Counted from the stretch's first letter, positions 31,521 through 44,102 are shown. The stretch: 64,000 nucleotides of DNA from Calcarisporiella thermophila CBS 279.70 (GCF_041956535.1 NW_027192196.1:142921-206920), one strand, 5' to 3'. Made by a program: numbers and translations. Notes: generated by a model from the sequence alone, not told the origin.

Positions 31521-34500
31521 TCAAGCTTCAGCGACTAATTCACGTCGCGAAGAGGGTAAAGTTACTTGTATATCATCTGCGAGAGAGACTGCATATAGGT
31601 TGTTAGACTCAGTGAAGCACGGGCTTATTTCCAAGAATACCAATGTACCTTTTAAACGCGAGCGAAGATCGTTCAGTTCCGGTACAGTGCGCTCGAAATG
31701 TCGCTATAAAGATGACAATGAATTTTGATATCCTACGGGCTCACTTTGATAAACAGAATACTCACTCCCATTTCGGTTGACAACCGCGGCACTATATTAT
31801 CCAGTACAAAACCAATGTTATTCATTAGCACGAAAATCTATATGGGGGGTCAAGTATATTTAGCCGTAAGCATCATCCTTATTGTAGTCTGTTTTTCAAG
31901 TTCTTTTTACCTGCTCCTCTCTCAAGTTCTTTTCTTGTTTATCACGTAACAAATGCTCAATGTAGCGCTCGACAAGCTTAATGGCGCTCGAAACCGCTTT
32001 TTCGTAGATCTATATCCCAAAATTTAGTTAGACAGAACTGTCATCACATGGACGCAAAGAAGGGTCCCCTTACACATGGCCTTGCTAAAGAGCAGATATC
32101 TTTCACAAATTGTATGGCGATATTGTAGAATTTCACCGCTGAGCCGCTCATCTTCAGCCCATTGCCAAATACCTGCGAGGAGATGATGGCATAGTCTTCG
32201 CGAGCAAGTGCTTTACCGAGATTTTCAAGAGCAGTGGCACGTTGGAGATCGACAAGATGAATGAGATCGTCCGTGATAAGATGGATGAAGAGGAAATTCA
32301 AATCAAGCCCGATATCCTCCAGCTAATTTAAAGTCGCGCACACCGGGACAGGTTCGAGTAAGTATTGACTTTCTATAGTGAGATATTGAACGTCACTTAC
32401 CATAGCGCAGTATTTTTCAGTGTGATCAACACACGCTCGCACTAGCTGCACATCCTTCTGTGCGCCGCCTAGAAACACCTGCTTCTTAAAAATAGCAGCA
32501 AAAGTTTCGATTTCTTTTTTCACCCATCGTATCAGCACTATAAATAAAGGGAAGACGTTCAACAACCTCGATTGCGGCAGAGTCCATATCAAAAAACAAT
32601 GTAGTTAATTACCTGAATTTGCAACCTCCTCCTCAAAATACTCGACAAACTTCTGGCACGTACTTTTCACTAATGTAAACACCACCAAGGACAGATCATG
32701 GATATAGCTGGTTATGTTTCCATCAAATGGCAGCTGAGTGACACGCTGATGAATCAGTGAGCTCTTGGTTGCAAGAATAATCTCGCAAGCCATCTCCTGT
32801 AGGTCGAGCCGAATAAGATACTCGATCAGCTGATTCATTCGCTCAGTTATAAGGCGTGGATTTCGTAGGTCGTGGCATATGGCCTGGGAGAGAGCTGAGG
32901 TCTGGCGTTCAATGCTAGCTTGAAGACCAGTTGGCCCTCTTGTGTCATCCTTTTCTGAGCATGCGAGCAACTTTTTGGCGTCCACTAGCAGCTCAACGGC
33001 CTGTACATATTCTTTGTGGGCGACTAGGACATCCATATCGTCGATCTTGTCGACCATCCGCTTAATTTCGTCAGCAGTGGGAACATAGCTTGTTTCTTCG
33101 GACTTAGCTGCTCTACTCCCATTCAGCATGATGTCACCAACAGATCCCTTCCGATACGCCTCATTCTCGACCAATTCCTGCGCTTTCCGATTCTTCTTGA
33201 TCAAGTCTTCGGTAGCACGCTTAATCATTACCATTAGTCCCGCCTTCTCCTCTGGCCTTGTTGCTTGATACATCCATTCCTCGCCAACTTTCCCCCTCTC
33301 CCTCCCCCCGGCTACCAAAATTCGAAAGGCATTGACCACTTCCGAAGAGTCTTTAACGTCTACCAGTGCAATGTCTTCCAAACCCCAGCACTGATCAGCA
33401 ACGAGTTTATGCTTGGCTGATTTGTATCTCCGCTTGCGAGTTGCAACAAGAAGGCTATCGCTGAGCAGAATGAGATGGACTGCTTGTTTGACCTTAAATG
33501 TGTTTGAGTGTAACTCAAGGAAAGCAGAGGATTCACGAATAACATGACGCTCGGGATTATAAGGAAGGAGTTTCTGGAAATAACAAACAAAATAATGAAA
33601 CAAGGGAAAGTAAAATCATGAGACATCCGATCGTAGACTATGCAAAAAAAAAAAAGCGTACCTGTGAACCTTCAACTCCCTGCCATAGAGCAGCCATCTG
33701 CGCTTTCCATACGGATCGCATATCTTTGGTGCCTTTGGTTTTTCTGCCTGGCAGGATCGTGGTGGAGAGAGCACTCATATCTACACGATAATTAAAAAAT
33801 AGGATTAGCCTGGTTGAAAACAAGATATGACATGGAAATCCTAGTTGTGGCGATGTTTACCAGCCATGGGGGATACTGTATCACTGTCTTCTATCAAGGC
33901 CTCTGTGGTTCCTTGCAATTCCTCCAACATCCCACGTAAGGTCAGGATATCGGATTCCAGGCTTGAGATCTCTTTGGATATAATGACAAACTCATCATAG
34001 TTGTCAAAAACATCACGTTGAAGATCTCGCCCGATCTGTTGCTTTGCGTTGGTAAGCGCACTGAAAAGATTGCGCGCATCGATGTCATCTCCTATGTTGA
34101 GCACCGATTGGAGGTCTAAATGGAGTAGCATGATTAATGGCCATTATTATCAATTATCAGTCAAAATCGATTGTATATTTACATTCATCTGGGTTGAAAT
34201 CTGGTGATGACAATATTCTCAAGTCCAACTTTACACCTCCGCGTTGCGTTCTTGGTATACTCGGCTTTTCACTCCTTGCCTTGTTTTCTTCACGGATAGA
34301 GGAGGATGGCTTTGGTGCCTGCGAAGCAGGAGGTTTAGTACCAGCAGAAGCACTGGGAGGTTTTCTTTCCAGAGCTTTACGATCCTCGGATCCTCTCCTC
34401 TTGGTCTGACGTGAAAGTTGGGGCTCCGGTGGGGAGGCAATGGATGACGGCGGCGACTTTACCTCGTCCCGCAAGGAATTTCGAGCCTGTTTCTCTGGGC

Positions 34501-35611
34501 TTTTTTCAGAACTCCGTCTGGGAGTCGGGCGTGTGTCCGGAGGGACTTCTGACTTCTGGGGAACAGTTTTGGATGGCTCCGTCCATGGTAGTTCACGATC
34601 TTTGGGCGCTTGACTGGGTAGAAATGGCTGCGGTTGCTGTTGCTGTTTGGGTTGCGGCGGGGGCGGGCGAGATTGGGTCTGGGGCTGCAATGGTGGTGGA
34701 GGTGTAGGGCCAGCTGTAGTGGATGAGCTGATGTTCTGTGGTTTTATATTCGACACAGGTGCAGAAGAATACTGTGACCCCATGCCGCCATTTGTTTTCA
34801 GGGAGGGTGGGGGAGGGGGAGGCGAGGCAACCATTGTAGGAGGCGGTCGTTCAAGTTGCCGTGCTAGAACGGGCTCTTGCCTCTTAAGAGGAGCTGGGGG
34901 TCCCGGTGCTGGAGCCGAATATGGCAAACTAGTTGGCGAGAGTGCTGGTCGAGAATATGGCTGTGGAGTTGGGGGTGGCGAGCGGCCATTCATAGCACCC
35001 GGGGGAGGCCCCATTCCTTGTGATGGCATTCGCGGTGATGTAGCAGGTGATAAGGACATACCAGGCGGAGGCAGGTGTGGTGAAGAGGGTGAGGGTGCAC
35101 GACCTGGTCCAGGCGGTGCGGGCATTGAATTTGGCGGAAGTCCAGTTGGCGGAAAAGCCCTTGGCGAAATACTTGATGGGGGATGAGCAGAAGGGGCTGA
35201 GCGCATTGGAGGCGGACCAGAGGGAGAAGTGGCACCCCGCGAAAATTGCGGCGGCATGGGCTGTGGAGGCATACGAGGAGGAAGCGATGAAAGAGGTGCA
35301 GGCACTCCACGACCAGATGGAGGCCTTTGCGGAGGTAGGGGGGCTCCCGCTCCTTGTATGTGAGGCGGAGGAGGTCCGCGCATCCCGGATAAAGATGGCG
35401 GTGGAGCTGGGCGACCGGCCATGGCACCAGGCGATGGCATTGGTCTCCCAGCAAGTGATGGGGGACGTGGCGGGCCAGAAGAGTGAGGAGGTGGTCGGAT
35501 GCCAGGAGATGGATATTGTGACAATGGGGGAGGGGGGCGATAGTTTGAAGGCGGTGGACGACCATATCCACCGTTTAAGGGAGGCGGACGATTGGGCGGT
35601 CGTTGGCTCAT
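31521..35611 (-). CDS. EXO84: Exocyst complex component EXO84
   Basis: Ten exons on the minus strand: 35611-34183, 34115-33861, 33780-33662, 33573-32613, 32537-32401, 32322-32074, 32009-31911, 31837-31766, 31703-31649, 31588-31521; 1147 residues. The first 440 residues are a Pro/Ser-rich disordered region (MSQRPPNRPPPLNGGYGRPP…). Then come the signature SSPDFNPDEY and an N-terminal exocyst coiled coil (QRDVFDNYDEFVIISKEISS LE), a PH domain in exon 4 (FKVKQAVHLILLSDSLLVAT…CWGLEDIALVDVKD), and the Exo84 helical C-terminal domain. Exo84 tethers secretory vesicles at the plasma membrane and is a Rho/Rab effector. The last intron (31589-31648) is less certain, because reading through it also stays open to the same region. 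Confidence 0.85.
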
Positions 35612-36099
35612 CCTATGGTTTCTCTTCTTCCTGTTCCCGGCCCCAATCCGCTAGAAGATGCAGATCGAGTATATTTCTCCACTTTATGCCAAAAATTTGA
35701 AACCAAAAATAAATTCAATTTGAACCCGTCACAGCTTTTTTACTCCCCTTTTTACCAACGGTTGCAAGCTTGAAATGTTCAGTTTTCCCAGCGGGTTCAC
35801 CAAATCCTTCATATATCGCTGATCCACCCGGACACACGCTCATCTTGTTCAGCCGCCACCGTGTCCAAGTAAAACCTGATGCATACCAGTGATACCTATC
35901 ACTCCTCTAGATTGCTTGCAAACCGGCCCATTTCCATTAATAAAGAAAATCACATATGAAGTTTTTAATATATTTAAGCAAAAATCAGGATCAGGCAATA
36001 TTTCCTGACACCATGCATGTATTCATTTTAAAACTGATTAGGTTAACTTATTAAAACAAGGTGTTCTACGTCGATAGTTGAATAAATTTTTGCAAAAAA
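35612..36099. other. Intergenic: EXO84 promoter side
   Basis: About 490 bases between the EXO84 start and the tRNA gene. No open frame or repeat of note. Confidence 0.5.
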
Positions 36100-36172
36100 C
36101 GAGCGTACCAGGGGTCGAACCTGGAATCTCCTGATTCGTAGTCAGGCGCCTTATCCATTTGGCCATACACCC
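36100..36172 (-). tRNA. tRNA-Arg (anticodon ACG)
   Basis: The reverse complement folds as a cloverleaf. The acceptor stem is GGGTGTA with TACGCTC (two G-U pairs). The anticodon arm is CCTGA-CTACGAA-TCAGG and the T arm is CCAGG-TTCGACC-CCTGG. The loop places ACG at the anticodon (read as ICG), giving arginine for CGU/CGC. The length is 73 with discriminator G and no intron. Confidence 0.95.
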
Positions 36173-36304
36173 GCTTACAATTTCATAGAATTTAATAAGC
36201 TATATATATAGAAAAAAATAAAAAGCAGTCACGATTATATAATCACAAATGCCCGTTATTTCCTTCATTTCTTTACTCTTTTCTTATTTTAATATCCATT
36301 AAAT

Positions 36305-36847
36305 ATGAACTTGCATAGTTCTTTCCGCATTTTGCCGCACATTTTACGATCATTACCTTACTCCCGTACATCCCTCCTCAGCCCTCGTTCTCTTTTTCCA
36401 GTGCGCACACCTTCTGTCTGCTCACCCTTATTACGCTCGTTCCACCAGCATTCTTCGGTCTTCCAGAGTAATAATAAATCAATTCCTCCCTCTACCACCA
36501 ATGATGAAGAATCGAAACCAGATCAAGGCCGCTATCTTATCTCCTTCACATGTAAGGTGTGCCACACCCGTACTGCTCACACAATGTCCAAACAGGCATA
36601 TCACAACGGGGTCGTACTGATTCAGTGTCCCTCTTGTCAAAATCGTCACTTGATAGCTGACCACTTGGGTTGGTTCCGGGATGGCAGTACAACGATTGAA
36701 GATTTAATGCGTGAAAGGGGAGAGAATATTAGAAGACATGTAGCCGATGGAACAATGGAATGGGTACCGGAGGTGAGAAGGGACGAGGAGGAAGCGGAGC
36801 AGGCAGCACAAAGGATGAAGTTGGAAGAGGCTAAGAAACAAGAATAG
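36305..36847 (+). CDS. DNL-type zinc finger protein, mitochondrial Hsp70 escort (Zim17/Hep1-like)
   Basis: A single exon of 180 residues. The N-terminus is an Arg/Ser/Leu-rich mitochondrial presequence (MNLHSSFRILPHILRSLPYS). From about residue 78 the DNL zinc ribbon follows: ISFTCKVCHTRTAHTMSKQA, VVLIQCPSCQNRHLIADHLG, with paired CxxC motifs and the D(H/N)LGWF signature. The family (Zim17/Tim15/Hep1) keeps mitochondrial Hsp70 from aggregating and so supports import and folding. The C-terminus is a charged Glu-rich helix. The ATG at 36305 is the first possible start and yields the presequence. Confidence 0.9.
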   Translation: MNLHSSFRILPHILRSLPYSRTSLLSPRSLFPVRTPSVCSPLLRSFHQHSSVFQSNNKSIPPSTTNDEESKPDQGRYLISFTCKVCHTRTAHTMSKQAYHNGVVLIQCPSCQNRHLIADHLGWFRDGSTTIEDLMRERGENIRRHVADGTMEWVPEVRRDEEEAEQAAQRMKLEEAKKQE

Positions 36848-37818
36848 AAAGAGGTACATTTATTGTTCTTGCAGAGTAAAATGAGGCACATGAGGATGTA
36901 TTTAACCTCCTTTTCTCGCTTGTAAATTAAAAATAACTACTATAGAATGGGAGATAATAAAAAATTAGCACAGACTTCAATAATATATTCTAATTCGAGC
37001 GGAATTGCTTAATATTTATTGTACTTATATGGGTTACGTAGAATCCCACCCTCTATTTACGGTGAATATTTGGCCCTATAAAAATATTGGAATTCAATAT
37101 TATATTGGAGTATCACTTTAAGAAGTATTGAAATGGGCGCGGAACTATTTTGTATTTAGTGCTATTTTTTAATAAGCAGAGTCTACTGTCTTTGCTTATT
37201 AAAAAATAGCTATAAGCTAAGCTACGTGGCTAGAATGGATATGCTTGGTAGAAAGCTGCCTAAATTCTCGAACTTGAACTGATTACTAAATAAATAAAAA
37301 TTAAATCATTAACCGAAACAATTGAAATATGAACAATGATTAGCCTATCCTCTCGCGAAGTTTTACAGGAATATCGAATAGGTAAATAAAGTAGAATATC
37401 TACCAAAATACAATGAACTGTCGACAGTTTGCTGGCAAATTTCTCAAGGTCAGCCGGAATAGGATCCAACTATTATCCATCTGTATATACTTTGGAGCTT
37501 TTTTTTTCATTTAAGATGTTCCATACAATAAATATCAAGATAGCATATGTGGATTATCTCCCTTAACATATAGGTGGGATAACGACTGAGAAAAAGAAAT
37601 ATCAAGTGGTCAGAAAAGTTGTTTTAAAAGCATAATGATTTACAGGAGGGGTCGCAATGATAAGAGTTAAAGGAAAATTCGAGAGAGGCAATAAGAGATA
37701 GGAGGAGAGGAAACAAGAAACAGAAATTCGTGATAGAAAAAAGAAAAAACAGGAATCAATACTCGACTTTAGTCATTGAACGATGCAGCCACACGTCTTG
37801 GCCATTATATTGGAATCA
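36848..37818. other. Intergenic region between convergent genes
   Basis: About 970 bases of AT-rich sequence between the Hep1-like gene and the 3' end of the Rho-type gene. It contains a strong hairpin (listed separately) and no credible gene. Confidence 0.5.
37161..37210. repeat. 18-bp perfect inverted repeat
   Basis: GCTATTTTTTAATAAGCA at 37161-37178 is the exact reverse complement of 37193-37210, with a 14-base loop. It lies in the AT-rich interval between convergent genes. It could be a transcript-end hairpin or a tiny inverted-repeat element remnant. Confidence 0.6.
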
Positions 37819-38744
37819 CTAGAGCACGGTACATACACTCTCCTCGTGCACAGCCCGGCCACCTTTCGCTTTAGCTTGAAGCGCCACACGCGAAGCCTGC
37901 TCAAAACATTCGCGTACACCTCGGTTATGCTTTGCGCTACACTCAAGGTAGCGTACTGCGCTTATACTGCGCGCTACCGCCACGCCCTAAAAATTGGAAG
38001 AAATGGGTAAGCCTAACTTGCAACTTCACACTATGACACATCAGGAAAAGTAAGCATTAACTACAACAAAGTTATAGCATCGGGTGTAATAGGACCGGGG
38101 CGGGGCAAAGACCAAAATTAAATATGAATGCCATACCTCTTCATAGGTGACAGGATGATCGCCTAATCTTGCCATATTACGTTTTGTGTTTTCGTCGTCT
38201 CGGAGGTCACACTTGAGAGCTACCAGAACAATTTTAACTCCTGGACATTGCTGTACGATTTCATCCACCCATTTTGTTGCACAATTCTCAAGTGAGTCGC
38301 GATTATCAACTGAAAAGCAAAGCATGATAACATGCGTATCAGCATAGGAGAGTGAGCGTAGGCGGTCGTACTCCTCTTGCCCTATATTTCCGATCCAGAA
38401 ATAAAGTGTTTAGATTCTTTTGGAAAGATGGGGCAAAAAAAAATATTATTAAAATAACCAACCAGCAGTGTCCCACAATGACAGTTCAATGGTTTTACCA
38501 TCAATAGTCATCTCGTGCACATAATTTTCAAACACAGTGGGCTCGTATACCTAATGAACATAACCGATAATATATAAGTGGACATGTATTGACATATAAC
38601 GGACACTTTTCCATCATTTACCTGCGGGAAATACCCCCGTGTGAACACATTTAGTAGGGATGTTTTTCCGCATGCACCATCTCCAATCACCACTAGTTTT
38701 CGATATACTGGTTTAGAGCCTCCACACACCATCGCTGAGGGCAT
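37819..38744 (-). CDS. Rho-family small GTPase, Rho3-like
   Basis: Four exons on the minus strand: 38744-38622, 38550-38463, 38381-38137, 37986-37819; 207 residues. It has the P-loop [20 protein letters not shown], the switch I/effector region [13 protein letters not shown], the switch II motif [13 protein letters not shown], a TKxD-equivalent LKCDLRDD with SAK ([10 protein letters not shown]), and a C-terminal CaaX box CTVL that predicts geranylgeranylation. The sequence is closest to what I know of fungal Rho3, which controls polarised exocytosis through the exocyst and formins. EXO84 and a RhoGAP are encoded close by. An upstream in-frame extension of the first exon lacks a better start; the ATG giving MPSAMVCGG is chosen. 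Confidence 0.9.
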
Positions 38745-39241
38745 AAAATTTCTCAGGAGAAATAAATTAAAGCACTGATAAAATGGAAAATAGCGTGGAG
38801 AAGGGGAAAAAATAGCGTCAAACAGATTGGTCACCAAACGCCCACTTTTGTTTAAACTAGAGTTTTTGCCTACTATTGTTCTCTTTCAAAAGCAAAAAAA
38901 AAAATAAAATAAAATAAAATAGAGGATCTCTTAAGAACTATGGCCTCCCTCCTAAAAAAATGGTCATCGCCACACCAAGAAACTTTGAAATTCCGCTGGT
39001 GACGTCTCCGCTTCTTGAGTTTTTCATTGATTCCTTTAGATAGCTCTCTTAATAGTGGTGTAAAAAGAAAATCAATTCTCCTGTGCTCATTTCCCCCCTC
39101 TACCTTTATCTCATTCTTTGCTGTATTTTATTTCAATATAATCATATCTGATTGCTGGCATATATAAGAAGATAGCGACACATTTTCATTTTTCATTTTT
39201 GTTTTTATGAAATCTATCATCTAGCAGGGCTATTTTAACAG

Positions 39242-40795
39242 ATGAAATCGTCTACCCTTTTTTCTAAATTGGCCGTCTTTCTCAAGAAGCAACGCACCGC
39301 AATAATGAACCCACAATCTGAAGATTCTTCTGATGAATCAGTACCGATCTCCACCTCCAATAACTCGCCCGTGCTCTCTTTTAGAAGCGAGCGCCTTTTT
39401 CGCCCTATTATTGGGGGGCAAGAGGGTGGGGAATTACAACGCCATCGTAGCCTGTTTGGCAGACATAAACGGCTCTATTCATTAAGAAAGAGCTGGAGCT
39501 CTTCAGCAAGAAGTGTCTTCAGAATTGATGAGGGCTATGCTCAGCAGCAAGTCTCTGTAGTCGAAGAACAGCGTATAGGTAATTATTTTTGAACTGTTCT
39601 GCTGATCATAACGAGGGCCTGAGATTTATTCATTATGAACATCCTTTTTCTTTGTCCACTCGTATCTATAGATTTCATGTGTAATCTCCCCTACGAATTG
39701 GTCATTCATATCATGAGTTTCCTTGATTCTCGATCCCTTGCGCGTCTCTCATCGGTTTCCAAAGCTTGGAATCTTATTGCACACGACAACCAAGCCTGGC
39801 GAAGGGCCTATCTACTCAAAGAGAGATGGAGAGTCAATATTCCTGATTGGGTGCCTGCTGGACAGGTTGATTGGAAGCATCTTTTCTCGGAACGGCATAA
39901 GCTTGAGCAAAGATGGCGACGTGGAGACGTCACGATGCGGTATTTTGATGGGCACACCGACAGTGTATACTGCGTGCAATTTGATGAAGAGAAGATTGTG
40001 ACAGGGTCTAGAGATCGGACCATCAAAATATGGGATGCCACGACCATGCGATGTCTGAGGACCCTTGAGGGTCACAAAGCCTCTGTGCTCTGCCTACAAT
40101 ATGATGCACGTTGGATGGCAAGTGGGTCGAGTGACACGACAATTATCCTTTGGAGCATGGTCACGTACGAGCCAATACGTACGTTGTGTGGCCACACAGC
40201 GGGCGTGCTTGATCTATGTTTGGACGAAAATTTGATTGTTAGCTGCTCCAAAGATAGTACCATTAAAGTATGGAGAATTGAAACGGGGCAGCTTTTGCGT
40301 ACCCTTACGGGCCATAGCGGTCCCGTGAACGCAGTACAATTGCGTGGGCGGCAACTTGTCTCTGCATCTGGCGACTGGCTTGTAAAACTTTGGGATGTGG
40401 AAACGGGACAATGTCTACGCAATTATTCAGGACATACGCGCGGCCTTGCCTGCATCCAGTTCGATGGGCGTTATATCGTCAGCGGGTCAAACGATCATAA
40501 GATAAAAGTGTGGGATGTGGCGACGGGACAATGTCTTCGCACTCTCGAGGGCCATACAAACTTAGTCAGGACGATGCATCTCATGGATACCCGCATTGTC
40601 ACGGGGTCTTACGATCAGAGTATCCGGGTGTGGGATTTGACCACAGGCGAATGCCTATTACACTTTCAGAATTGCCACAGCAGTTGGGTGTTTGATGTAC
40701 AGTTTAACGAGACGCGGATTGTAAGTACTAGTCATGACAAAAAAATTCTGGTAATGGATTTTGGAGAGGGGATCGATACACGATATATTGTTTGA
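39242..40795 (+). CDS. F-box/WD40-repeat protein (probable SCF substrate receptor)
   Basis: Two exons, 39242-39578 and 39672-40795; 486 residues. A Ser/Arg-rich N-terminal region precedes an F-box at about residues 113-160 (CNLPYELVIHIMSFLDSRSL…SVSKAWNLIAHDNQAW). Seven WD40 blades follow, recognisable by GHTDSVYCVQF, GHKASVLCLQY, GHTAGVLDLCL, GHSGPVNAVQL, GHTRGLACIQF, GHTNLVRTMHL and the last HSSWVFDVQF, each ending near IKIWD-type dipeptides. Such proteins bind Skp1 through the F-box and recruit phosphorylated substrates for ubiquitination (Cdc4/Met30/Fbw7 class). The substrate cannot be assigned. A later in-frame ATG at about 39305 is an alternative start. Confidence 0.9.
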
Positions 40796-41508
40796 ATTTG
40801 CGTTTTTTTTTTTTCCTTATATTTTGTTGATCTTTTTATAGTTGAAAGTTTTTTTTTCTTATATTGTTTTATTTTTTCTTCATCTCTTTTGCTCTTCGAT
40901 TTACCATATCTTGTTACAGTATATTTTTATCTTTATATATATAAATACATTATATAGTTGGCTTTTTCTCATCTATATAATTTAAATAAGAATTAACATA
41001 TTGAAATGAGAGTCGTGACATTTAGAATTTACCACATCATTGTATTACTCTGATGCCAGATCTCAAATTCAACAGATTTAATATGATTTGTTCGTATCCG
41101 CCTTTTTCAATTCCTTGCATCTATAGAGGAATTGAACTTTGTGGATACTTTTATCTCATCCTCCTAATCTCTATTCCTTGCGAAAATGAAACTAGAAAGT
41201 GAAAATAAAATGGTTTGATCTTTGTCCGGCCTTTACTGTGGGTGTCTAACGTTAAGATGATCACAAAGAATTCGGACAGTTGCTTGACGAGACAATGCCA
41301 AGTGGAAACTATTTAAACAACCTCTGCTTCTGCGCCTCGTTTGATAGAAAAGGCAAACCCGCGAAATGGAGCATATTAAATTGACTTGAATGTTATTGTA
41401 AAACCCAATAAAAAACACATACACACCAGAGTATATACATTAAAAATAAAAAACATAAAGAAAAAAGTATTTAAAAAAAGGGTTGCGTTGCTTTCCGACC
41501 ATTAAGCT
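40796..41508. other. Intergenic region between convergent genes
   Basis: About 700 bases of T- and A-rich sequence between the 3' ends of the F-box/WD40 and RhoGAP genes. No gene or repeat supported. Confidence 0.5.
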
Positions 41509-43762
41509 CTACTCTTTCCATTCTGAACACTTTTCACGAAGTGGCTGTGCTCTTCTCTGCCTTCTCTCCCGAAATACCTGGTATATCCTCGTTTTGGCAG
41601 CCTCTTCACCTTCTCTACTGCTGCTGGCACTAAATGTTGCCGGGGTTAAAGCGGCGGGGAGAGGTGGGCGGCGACCATCGCCTTCAGCTGGGGATTCCTT
41701 GGTCCGCTTGCGTGACGCAGGTGAGGGGGCGGCCGACGATTTAGGTGGAGGCGTAGAATCGAGGGAGTGCGATTTGATCTGCTCCCCTGGTTCAGTTATC
41801 TCCTGTTTGATGGATGTAGCCCTGGCTGCAATGGGGACTCCGGAATCTGGAGATGAAGTCGGGGTTGATATTGAAGCAGAACTTGAAGTTGGAGAATGCG
41901 CGGCGGATCGAACTCGAGCTCTCCAGTCCTCCATAGGGCGCATTTCTCTCTCCAGGGTGGGCAGAGTGCGCTCTCTAAGTCGCTCGAGACCGCGTCGCTG
42001 AAGAAACTCGTCAAAGCTATCAGATGGGCCTGGTGCAGAAGAAGCTACTACTGTAGGTTTTTTAGCCAGACTTGATGGACCCGATGGAGTAGTGCTGGGT
42101 GTGTTACGATTCGCTTTGGGGGTTATTTCGCCTTCACTCTCTTCGGATTTTACCTCCACTGTAACTCTCGGGTTGGGATTTTCCGCCTGTCTCCTTGCCT
42201 CTCTAAGAGCGAATGCCAATCTAGCAATTAGAAGGTCCCGTTTTTGCACTGCCTTCTCAAGTTTTCTCAGATTTTCTCTCATCTCCTTTTTACCTCCGTT
42301 GCCTACGCCGGCCGACATCGCCGAAGAGATCGACGATGACGAAGCAAAGGAAGACGGACGTCTAAATGTCGAATCTCGTAGCAGCAGCAACGCATCATCA
42401 AGCGGATCATTACCGGCGCCTTCAATGTCACTGATGGATACCTCTCGTAAAGCGTGAAGCAACTGATCAAGCAGAGACTCCCAGCACACTTGGTTTGAGA
42501 ACAAAGGTTTTTGTCTCGGGGGTGTATTTCGTTGCAGTGGTACCGAGTTATGTTCTTTCCAACCTTTGGATATCTCCACTTGGTGCTCAATGATGAATTC
42601 CCATGTAGGTGTTAGTCGTTTGTTTGCCTCTGCCTGTGCCCGCGCAGCTACAGCATAGCTGCTCTGGCCTTGTTGAGTGCTCGTGGAAGACGGGATCGCG
42701 GAGGGTGGGGGAGTAAGCACTGGAGAGAAGCAGATTGCTAGAGCTTGAGGGGTCATCTTATTTTCCTCTCCCAAGGCACAAATTTCCCCGAAAAACTCGA
42801 CAAGATATCCGAGTAAATCTAGGTGCGCAGGTGGGAGCAGCTTCCCTAACAGCACTATTGCCATTAACTTGGCTTCTTCTGGCATCTCGGAGGTGGAAAG
42901 ACCAGCAAGCATATCGTAAAATTCGTGAGGAATTAAAGGGGTCGGTAGTGATGATATGTAGTGTTTGAGGAGAGCTGCAAGATTGTGCGGGTCTTCATCC
43001 GAGAGGTCATGAATACGGCCATAGGCTTTGGTGGGATCATCGTATATGGTCTTTAGATGGGCGACACGAGAAATAGATCCCGATAGCCTAAATATCCCTT
43101 GTGTATTTAAGGCTTATTTGAAGTAAATTAATTCTCAGTTCACAACGCACACTCGTAAATAGTCTAAAATTCGAATGATTACCTTTGGTCTGCTTCAGAC
43201 ACTTTACACACGCGTCAACCACTACGGGTATTCTTCTATTTCCTTCGACCTCCACGCCCGCATATTCCAACGATGCCACCAAATGGATTCCAAACACTCC
43301 GCGGCCAAACGGGAACGGCTCTGGCCCAACATCAAAATCATACCTCCTCTCGCCTTTTCCTTTCATTTTCTTCCCATTTCGTTGTCTTCCAAGGTTGCCT
43401 CCCAAGCGCCGTAACATGCGTCTCCCCCATGGTTTATCACGCGAATTTTGAGTAAAAGTGCGAGTAAGGGGGAGCAATCCGTAGGTAACAAGGAGGCCAT
43501 TTAGCTGGGATAAAGGCTCTTCTGGCAGTGCTACATTATCTGTCTCGTCTTCTTCAAGATCGTCATCAGATTTATCAGAGGACTCATCCGCGGATGAAGT
43601 CGAGTCCAAATTCTGGGAATTGGATTTAGCTTGCTGAGAAGGCGCAGAAAAAGGTTGAAACCACCGCCAGGAAGGATTTGACGAAGTGGGAGTGGTAGAA
43701 AGAACGGTTGGGATTGGCTGCGCTGTCTGGCGGTAACGACTTCTACTCCTAAGAAGGTGCAT
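41509..43762 (-). CDS. RhoGAP-domain protein
   Basis: Two exons on the minus strand, 43762-43183 and 43097-41509; 722 residues. A disordered acidic N-terminus (ADESSDKSDDDLEEDE) precedes the RhoGAP domain from about residue 155 (VFGIHLVASLEYAG…IPVVVDACVKCL), with the arginine finger in GIFRLSGS formed exactly across the splice junction. The domain continues with LSDEDPHNLAALLKHYISSL and NKMTPQALAICFSPVL. A predicted coiled coil (MRENLRKLEKAVQKRDLLIA) and a Ser/Pro-rich tail follow. RhoGAPs switch Rho GTPases off; the neighbouring Rho3-like protein is a possible but unproven target. No BAR, PH or LIM domain is visible. Confidence 0.9.
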
Positions 43763-44102
43763 TGGTTGCCCTGATTGTGCTAAACTTACTGGAGAATGAC
43801 ACGTTAAATCTAGGCAGCGAATAGGAAATGTCTATTCTCTATTTCAGTTATAAAAATAACTGAATGAAGCAGGGTGAATAGAGAAACAACGAAACACGAG
43901 AGTGCGCGGAACGTCAAAATGATATAAACAAAGGAGAAAGAAACGGTTTGCCCTAAAACACGTAAAGAATATAAAAAAAAATGGAAAAAGTCGTGTTTCA
44001 AGACTTGAGGCGCAGTCAATCAATCTCCAATTTTGTACGCGTTAAAAAAACAAATAATCGCGTCCCAAATAGACACTATATCGTTCTCATAGATTGCCCA
44101 TT
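43763..44102. promoter_or_regulatory. Divergent promoter region, RhoGAP and SMC2
   Basis: 340 bases separate the two divergent start codons, so both promoters must lie here. A-rich tracts are present around 43970 and 44045; no clear TATA box stands out. Confidence 0.45.

Noticed and set aside
34411-35700. Long plus-strand frames opposite the EXO84 N-terminus
   Set aside because: They mirror the Pro-rich repeats (CCN codons read as GGN) and have Gly/Ala/Val-rich composition typical of antisense artefacts.
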